Positions 46,638 through 50,284 of a DNA stretch of 50,284 nt are shown in pieces; within the stretch, counting starts at the first letter, position 1; each line of letters starts with the position of its first letter. The notes below the pieces were generated by a model that was given only the letters and a program-made list of their open reading frames with translations, was not told where the DNA came from and made no database searches. A program made the position numbers and the translations under genes. This DNA comes from Microcaldota archaeon (GTDB lineage: Archaea > Micrarchaeota > Micrarchaeia > Anstonellales > Bilamarchaeaceae): NCBI GenBank assembly GCA_016932815.1, contig JAFGCC010000005.1, positions 1 through 50,284 on the forward strand, given 5' to 3'.

Positions 46638-47855
46638 ATGAGAATGGCATTGGCAGTTGCGGTTGTGCTTCTTTTGGGGCTATTCGGATGCCCCGGAACA
46701 CCAGGAGAGGGAGAGATTCTCCCAAACGGTACGGGAACCCACATAAACGGGAGCGGGTATGCGGTTGAGGAAGGAAACGAAACCGGAATCGTTCCCGAAA
46801 CCGGGGAAGAGGGCGAAGAAGGGCCCATAGCCCCTCCGCAGGAACCAGGGGAACCAAAAGAGATGCTAGAATCCTTCATCCTAGAAAAAATGATGGATGA
46901 GAACGGCGTAGTAAGAAACGAGTTCTCAAACGGGAGGCCGTACATGCTAGCAGAAAGCTCCGGGCAGATGATGGAATACGCCCTTCTTACGGACAACCGG
47001 GAGCTCTTTGACATGCAATTCACGCTCCTAGAAAGATATTTCATAAACGGGGAATACGGGGTTGTATACTCCTCAATCTGGGCTGACGATTACGCCCCAA
47101 GGGAGAACCTGAGCAACACCGACGACAACATGAGGTTTGCGTGGGCGCTCTGGAAAGCCGAGGAGAAATGGGGGAACCCAAGGTACGGGGAAATCCGCGA
47201 AGAGATAGCAGACGCGATGGTAGAATACAACACGTACCTGAACATCCTGGCCAAGGAGGTTTCCTGGGACGAGAACGGATACGAAACCAGCAGGAGGATG
47301 GACGTGGACGACCTTCGCTGGGAGGTAATGCAGTTCCTCGCAACCGAGAACCCGATATGGAGGGTCATGCTGGAAAAAACGACTCCGCTGTTCTTGGAGT
47401 GCCAGAGTGAAGGCCTCTTCTGGCAGGAGTACAACATAACCAAGAACAGGGTTGCATATCCTGAAGGCAAAGACGTTTCCTCCACTTCGCACATGCTAAG
47501 GGCGGCGATGTACTTCTCCGATTATAGCACCTACGTTCCGGCAACCTCGCTGAATGTGAGGATGAAAAACGAGTGGGCGAGCAAGGGCAAGATAAGCAGC
47601 GCATACCACATGGAGTACAAGGGAACCGGGAACGGCCAGGAAACCATGGAAACGTACGCGCTTGCGGCAAGGAACGCAATACGCCTTGGGGACTGCGATT
47701 TCGCAATTGAAATGCGCGAGCGGATACTAGAGGAGCAGGTGGATGATTTGCACTCGGACATCTACGGCTCGGTTAGCAGGAACCGCCAGGAGAACGGCAT
47801 AGAAGACGACCTGGATACGCTCCTCATGCTCCTTGAGCTAGAAGAGTGCGGATAA
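46638..47855 (+). CDS. Lipoprotein with GH8-like (alpha/alpha)6 barrel
   Basis: A 405-residue lipoprotein with signal ALAVAVVLLLGLFGC (lipobox LFGC), a 60-residue Gly/Glu/Pro-rich linker (EEGEEGPIAPPQEPGEP) and a catalytic-like domain. LAESSGQMMEYALLTDNRELFD and DDNMRFAWALWKAEEKWG recall the SEG..YGMLLA and DAD..IAWAL motifs of glycoside hydrolase family 8, although the first catalytic Glu is uncertain. Later helices (SSTSHMLRAAMYFSD, METYALAARNAIRLGD) fit an (alpha/alpha)6 barrel. Start ATG 46638 is favoured; 46626 would add four residues. Substrate unknown; surface sugar processing is plausible. Confidence 0.65.
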   Translation: MRMALAVAVVLLLGLFGCPGTPGEGEILPNGTGTHINGSGYAVEEGNETGIVPETGEEGEEGPIAPPQEPGEPKEMLESFILEKMMDENGVVRNEFSNGRPYMLAESSGQMMEYALLTDNRELFDMQFTLLERYFINGEYGVVYSSIWADDYAPRENLSNTDDNMRFAWALWKAEEKWGNPRYGEIREEIADAMVEYNTYLNILAKEVSWDENGYETSRRMDVDDLRWEVMQFLATENPIWRVMLEKTTPLFLECQSEGLFWQEYNITKNRVAYPEGKDVSSTSHMLRAAMYFSDYSTYVPATSLNVRMKNEWASKGKISSAYHMEYKGTGNGQETMETYALAARNAIRLGDCDFAIEMRERILEEQVDDLHSDIYGSVSRNRQENGIEDDLDTLLMLLELEECG

Positions 47856-47863
47856 TCGTTTTC

Positions 47864-47894
47864 CCTTTTGTTTTTAATTGGGGATTTTTTCCCC
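47864..47894 (+). terminator. T-rich terminator with GGGG/CCCC hairpin after the GH8-like gene
   Basis: CGTTTTCCCTTTTGTTTTTAATT followed by GGGGATTTTTTCCCC lies directly after the stop codon. T-runs plus a short hairpin are consistent with archaeal termination. The convergent gene's end is immediately after it. Confidence 0.5.
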
Positions 47895-48587
47895 TCACTT
47901 CTTCTTTTTTAGGAATGTTTCCATGAAGGGAAACAGCCTTCCGGCAAGAGAAGCCATTGTCATGCTCTGGAGGTAAACGTCTCCTGGGCCCTCTAAGGTT
48001 GCAAGGAAAATCCCTTCTCCCCCAAAAAGCGCATTCCTTATTCCCTTTACCCTCTGGACATCATACTGGACGCTCCTCTCAAAAGCCGCTACGCTTCCGG
48101 TGTCCACCTTTATCTTCTCTCCTTTCTCAAGGGTTTTCTTGAACACTTCCCCGTCTATTTCCAGGAAGGCGTGGCCCTCTCCGCCTACCCTCTGGAGGAT
48201 GAAACCCTCTCCCCCAAAGAAGCCGGTTAGGAGCTTCTTTTTTACCATGCTGGTAAGCTTTATCCCCTCTGTGCCTGCCAGGAATGCGGTTTTCTGGCAG
48301 ATTAGTTCCTTTCCGCCTGAAATCTCAAAATCAAGGATTTTCCCCGGTGCGGACAGCCCGAAATAAACCGACTGGCCGTGCTTTTTCGCGGTGAATTTCG
48401 TTACGAAGAAGGATTCGCCCATTAGCATGCGGTTTATGCCCCCGCTGATTCCTCCGTGGGTGTGGGTGTGCATCTCCAGCCCGTCATCCATCCAGACCAT
48501 CGCCCCCCGCTCGGAGATTACGCATTCGCCTTCTTCCAGAATCACGTGCAGGACGGGCATTACCGTCCCCTCTATCTTGTACTTCAT
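47895..48587 (-). CDS. AIM24/TIGR00266 family protein
   Basis: A 230-residue protein of the AIM24 family (double-stranded beta-helix, jelly-roll). LHVILEEGECVISERGAMVWMDDGLEM at the start, then GINRMLMGESFFVTKFTA, ILDFEISGGKELICQKTAFLAG and GGEGFILQRVGGEGHAFLEIDGE follow the repeated beta-helix pattern. Length is typical. Function of the family is unknown; in mitochondria AIM24 is a scaffold. The ATG at 48587 is used because CTAAAAAAGG is centred 27 nt upstream; the longer frame has no similarity. It is divergent from the BofA-like gene. Confidence 0.9.
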   Translation of the reverse strand: MKYKIEGTVMPVLHVILEEGECVISERGAMVWMDDGLEMHTHTHGGISGGINRMLMGESFFVTKFTAKKHGQSVYFGLSAPGKILDFEISGGKELICQKTAFLAGTEGIKLTSMVKKKLLTGFFGGEGFILQRVGGEGHAFLEIDGEVFKKTLEKGEKIKVDTGSVAAFERSVQYDVQRVKGIRNALFGGEGIFLATLEGPGDVYLQSMTMASLAGRLFPFMETFLKKKK

Positions 48588-48609
48588 AGGGGGGCTAACG
48601 CACGCAAGG

Positions 48610-48619
48610 CTAAAAAAGG
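48610..48619. promoter_or_regulatory. Shared A-rich TATA element between AIM24 and BofA-like genes
   Basis: CTAAAAAAGG is the only candidate box between the two divergent starts. It is 27 nt from the ATG at 48587 and 26 nt from the plus-strand ATG at 48640. The element is less TATA-like than the other two shared sites. Confidence 0.45.
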
Positions 48620-48639
48620 TAGAGTAGGATATGGTTTCC

Positions 48640-48897
48640 ATGTTCGGGTTCATATGGAAACTGGTCCTGCTCGTGCTCTCTATTGCGGCTCTGGTGTACG
48701 CCCTGGATGTGTTTGGGCCCACTACGCTAATAGCCAATTCGCTTATCGCGCTAATCGCCCTCAAAATCATAGGATTTCTGGGAATAAAAATAGAAATCAA
48801 CCTCTGGACCCTCCTAATCCTCGTGTTCTGGGGAATCCCCGGGCTTATTGTGCTTGGGCTCCTTTCTTTGAGCGGGCTCGCGTTCAGGGGAAGCTGA
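48640..48897 (+). CDS. BofA-like membrane protein
   Basis: An 85-residue protein with three hydrophobic segments: KLVLLVLSIAALVYALD, LIANSLIALIALKIIGFLG and LLILVFWGIPGLIVLGLLSL. Length and the LGIKIEINLWTLLILVFWGIPG region match the pro-sigmaK-processing-inhibitor BofA family that is widespread in archaea, where its role is unknown. The ATG at 48640 is preferred by the shared A-rich box; ATG 48631 would add three residues. It ends 4 nt before the stop of the convergent membrane gene. Confidence 0.8.
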   Translation: MFGFIWKLVLLVLSIAALVYALDVFGPTTLIANSLIALIALKIIGFLGIKIEINLWTLLILVFWGIPGLIVLGLLSLSGLAFRGS

Positions 48898-48901
48898 GCC
48901 T

Positions 48902-49507
48902 TTAGCTGGATTTTGGGGCCTTTGGGGGTTTCGCCTTCGCAGGCGCATCTTTTGCGGAAGGTTTGCCCTTCTTGGGCGCCTCCTCTGCCTGGAGCTTGGC
49001 CCCTCCTGGCGTCCCGCCGGCTTCATCGTAGAGCCTTAAGCCCGCAATGAAGTAGGCGCTGTATGCAAAGCCCAGAATCCAGGAGAGGGTTTTCATGTCC
49101 GCGGCCTTTATGTTGTCGGCCCAGGTCAGCATTCCCAATAAGTGCCCTGAGAAGAGGACCAGGAGCGTAAAGTATGCAAGCGGGGGGACATTCAGGCGCA
49201 TGAACACTTCGCACAGGAGAATCCACCCAAAAGCCCACAGGAATGCGGCAAGCGCAATCCCATAATCAAATGAGAGGAAATAGGCTGCAAGGGGGTTTCC
49301 CTCCATCTGCGGCTTCAGATAAGCATAATGGGTGGTAATTACCACGTCCGCAGTCCCGGTCAGGGCAAAGAGCAGGAGCAGGATGATGGCGGGCCGATGC
49401 TTGTAGGTGCGGAACTTCAGGAGGATTCCCATCCCGATTGCGAGGAAGATTCCCAATACGACGGTAAGGTCGATGAAAACCCTTCCAAGATTTATGTCCC
49501 CTATCAT
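48902..49507 (-). CDS. Multi-pass membrane protein of unknown function
   Basis: A 201-residue protein with about five hydrophobic helices: VFIDLTVVLGIFLAIGMGIL, RPAIILLLLFALTGTADVVI, FDYGIALAAFLWAFGWILL, LAYFTLLVLFSGHLLGML and SWILGFAYSAYFIAG. A conserved-looking MEGNPLAAYFL lies in a loop. The 35-residue C-terminal tail is Lys/Pro/Ala-rich and disordered (KKGKPSAKDAPAKAK). It resembles DUF5658-type proteins only loosely. It follows the GNAT gene by 6 nt and is co-transcribed. Confidence 0.7.
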   Translation of the reverse strand: MIGDINLGRVFIDLTVVLGIFLAIGMGILLKFRTYKHRPAIILLLLFALTGTADVVITTHYAYLKPQMEGNPLAAYFLSFDYGIALAAFLWAFGWILLCEVFMRLNVPPLAYFTLLVLFSGHLLGMLTWADNIKAADMKTLSWILGFAYSAYFIAGLRLYDEAGGTPGGAKLQAEEAPKKGKPSAKDAPAKAKPPKAPKSS

Positions 49508-49513
49508 TGCGAA

Positions 49514-50110
49514 TCACGAACTGGAAGTCTTGCCTATTATCTCGGCTATCCAGGACTCATGCCGCTCATCGAACTCCCTTGCAAGCATGTCCATGATATA
49601 AAGGTTGTACCTCTTGCGCAGGTACGTGCGGCTTTCGCGGAGCTTGCCCACGAGCTTGAAGCCGAGCTTCTCATAGACGTGGATTGCCTTCTTGTTTATT
49701 GAGTTCACTTTGAGGCGGACATTGTGGAGATTTAGCACGTTGAAAGCGTAATCCAGGAGGAGAATTAGCGCTTCGCTCCCGTAGCCCTTGTTCCAGAACT
49801 GGGTTTCCCCGATGAAGAGCCTTGCTTCTGCTATCGCATTTCTCCCGTCTATGTTGGTTAGCGTGCACGCTCCTGCTAGCTGCCCGGTTTTCATGTTGAC
49901 TATGGAGAAGTCCACCTGGTTTGGGTCGTGCACGCTCTGGTCGTACCATTCTAGCACGTTCTCGTCTGCTAGCATGTCGTCGAATTCCCTCATGAAGATG
50001 CTAAGGCGCGGGTCGTTTAGCCATTTCTTGAAAAGCGGCAGGTCGTCTTTTTCAAGCACCGCAAGCCCAATCTTCTTTCCCCTCATCTTTAGCGCCCTGC
50101 TCTCGACCAT
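49514..50110 (-). CDS. RimJ/RimL-type GNAT acetyltransferase
   Basis: A 198-residue acetyltransferase. KKIGLAVLEKDDLPLFKKWLNDP begins the fold; VDFSIVNMKTGQLAGACTL, EARLFIGETQFWNKGYGSEALILLLDYAFN (acetyl-CoA loop WNKGYGSEA) and SINKKAIHVYEKLGFKLVGKLRES (Asn and Tyr motif) are typical of the RimJ/RimL group that acetylates N-termini or small amines. The start at 50110 is set by a strong SD, AAAGGAGGTT, about 6-7 nt before the ATG; TTTTAATATC lies 45 nt upstream. It heads an operon with the membrane gene. Confidence 0.93.
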   Translation of the reverse strand: MVESRALKMRGKKIGLAVLEKDDLPLFKKWLNDPRLSIFMREFDDMLADENVLEWYDQSVHDPNQVDFSIVNMKTGQLAGACTLTNIDGRNAIAEARLFIGETQFWNKGYGSEALILLLDYAFNVLNLHNVRLKVNSINKKAIHVYEKLGFKLVGKLRESRTYLRKRYNLYIMDMLAREFDERHESWIAEIIGKTSSS

Positions 50111-50185
50111 GGTTGGAACCTCCTTTAGTATCAAAAAGGGATTTGCAGATAAGATATTAAAATGCGCCTATCCGCTTAGAACGCG

Positions 50186-50284
50186 CTATTTGCGCTCGAA
50201 AAACATCCCGTGGTTGCCCTTCATTCCGAACCGCGGAGGGGGGCGCCCCCTCCCCAGTTTGAGGGTCTTCCTGACCCTCCCCCC
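50186..50284 (-). CDS. C-terminal end of a gene continuing beyond the window
   Basis: The minus frame stays open from the edge of the window for 32 codons to a TAG and ends RFGMKGNHGMFFERK. The Arg/Lys/Gly/Pro composition (RKTLKLGRGRPPPRFG) suggests a basic, possibly nucleic-acid-binding tail. Too little remains to identify the protein. It lies upstream of the GNAT gene on the same strand. Confidence 0.5.
   Translation of the reverse strand, partial: GGRVRKTLKLGRGRPPPRFGMKGNHGMFFERK

Overview
The window reads as a moderately GC-rich archaeal chromosome. Evidence for Archaea: many genes have a TATA-like box centred about 25-29 nt upstream of the start codon and no leader (leaderless transcripts), while the few genes with a 5' leader have a clear Shine-Dalgarno (SD) sequence. 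It also carries a DUF134 regulator, an archaeal-type CDP-alcohol phosphotransferase, an archaeal BofA-like protein, a beta-CASP RNase J-like nuclease and a tRNA-Arg without encoded CCA. The many secreted Cys-rich, lipoprotein and giant beta-modular surface proteins, together with bacterial-type UvrABC and MsrA, would fit a DPANN lineage (Micrarchaeota/Diapherotrites-like); that placement is inference.

Layout. 1-9.3 kb is an accessory, defence-like segment: a possible IS200/IS605 right end, a broken PD-(D/E)XK nuclease tail, an XRE regulator with its membrane partner, a DUF2075 helicase fused to a nuclease domain, a palindromic repeat array running into the start of an AAA ATPase, a divergent AbiE-type toxin-antitoxin pair, a GNAT enzyme and a compact four-gene operon with a SocA/Panacea-like protein and two tiny ORFs. 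9.3-14.7 kb holds conserved unknowns, an RNase J-like enzyme, two tandem paralogous lipoproteins (one with a Tat signal) and a radical SAM enzyme. 14.7-22.3 kb is the repair block uvrA-uvrC plus uvrB, containing a candidate structured ncRNA with its own TATA box and an unrelated membrane protein gene. 22.4-31.9 kb holds a large secreted transglutaminase-like protein, msrA, a DEAD-box helicase, a permease, a HAD phosphatase, DUF134, a methyltransferase and a translation-factor-like protein. 32-42.7 kb is a cell-surface region: a 2135-residue secreted metallophosphoesterase with duplicated modules, a Cys-rich membrane-anchored protein and a transglutaminase-like lipoprotein with Cys repeats. 42.9-50.3 kb holds a second DEAD-box helicase with an R/G/S-rich tail, an AT-rich HEPN gene beside tRNA-Arg, a lipid-synthesis enzyme, a GH8-like lipoprotein, AIM24 and BofA-like proteins, a membrane protein and a second GNAT.

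The most interesting structures are (i) the ncRNA candidate at about 19450-19556, (ii) the 30-bp palindrome array at 3182-3326 whose last copy contains the ATPase start codon, (iii) the four-gene putative toxin-antitoxin operon at 7702-9170, (iv) three divergent gene pairs that each seem to use a single TATA element for two leaderless transcripts, and (v) the beta-strand-rich/transglutaminase fusion at 22435-24543. Functions are read from motifs only; no database search was run.
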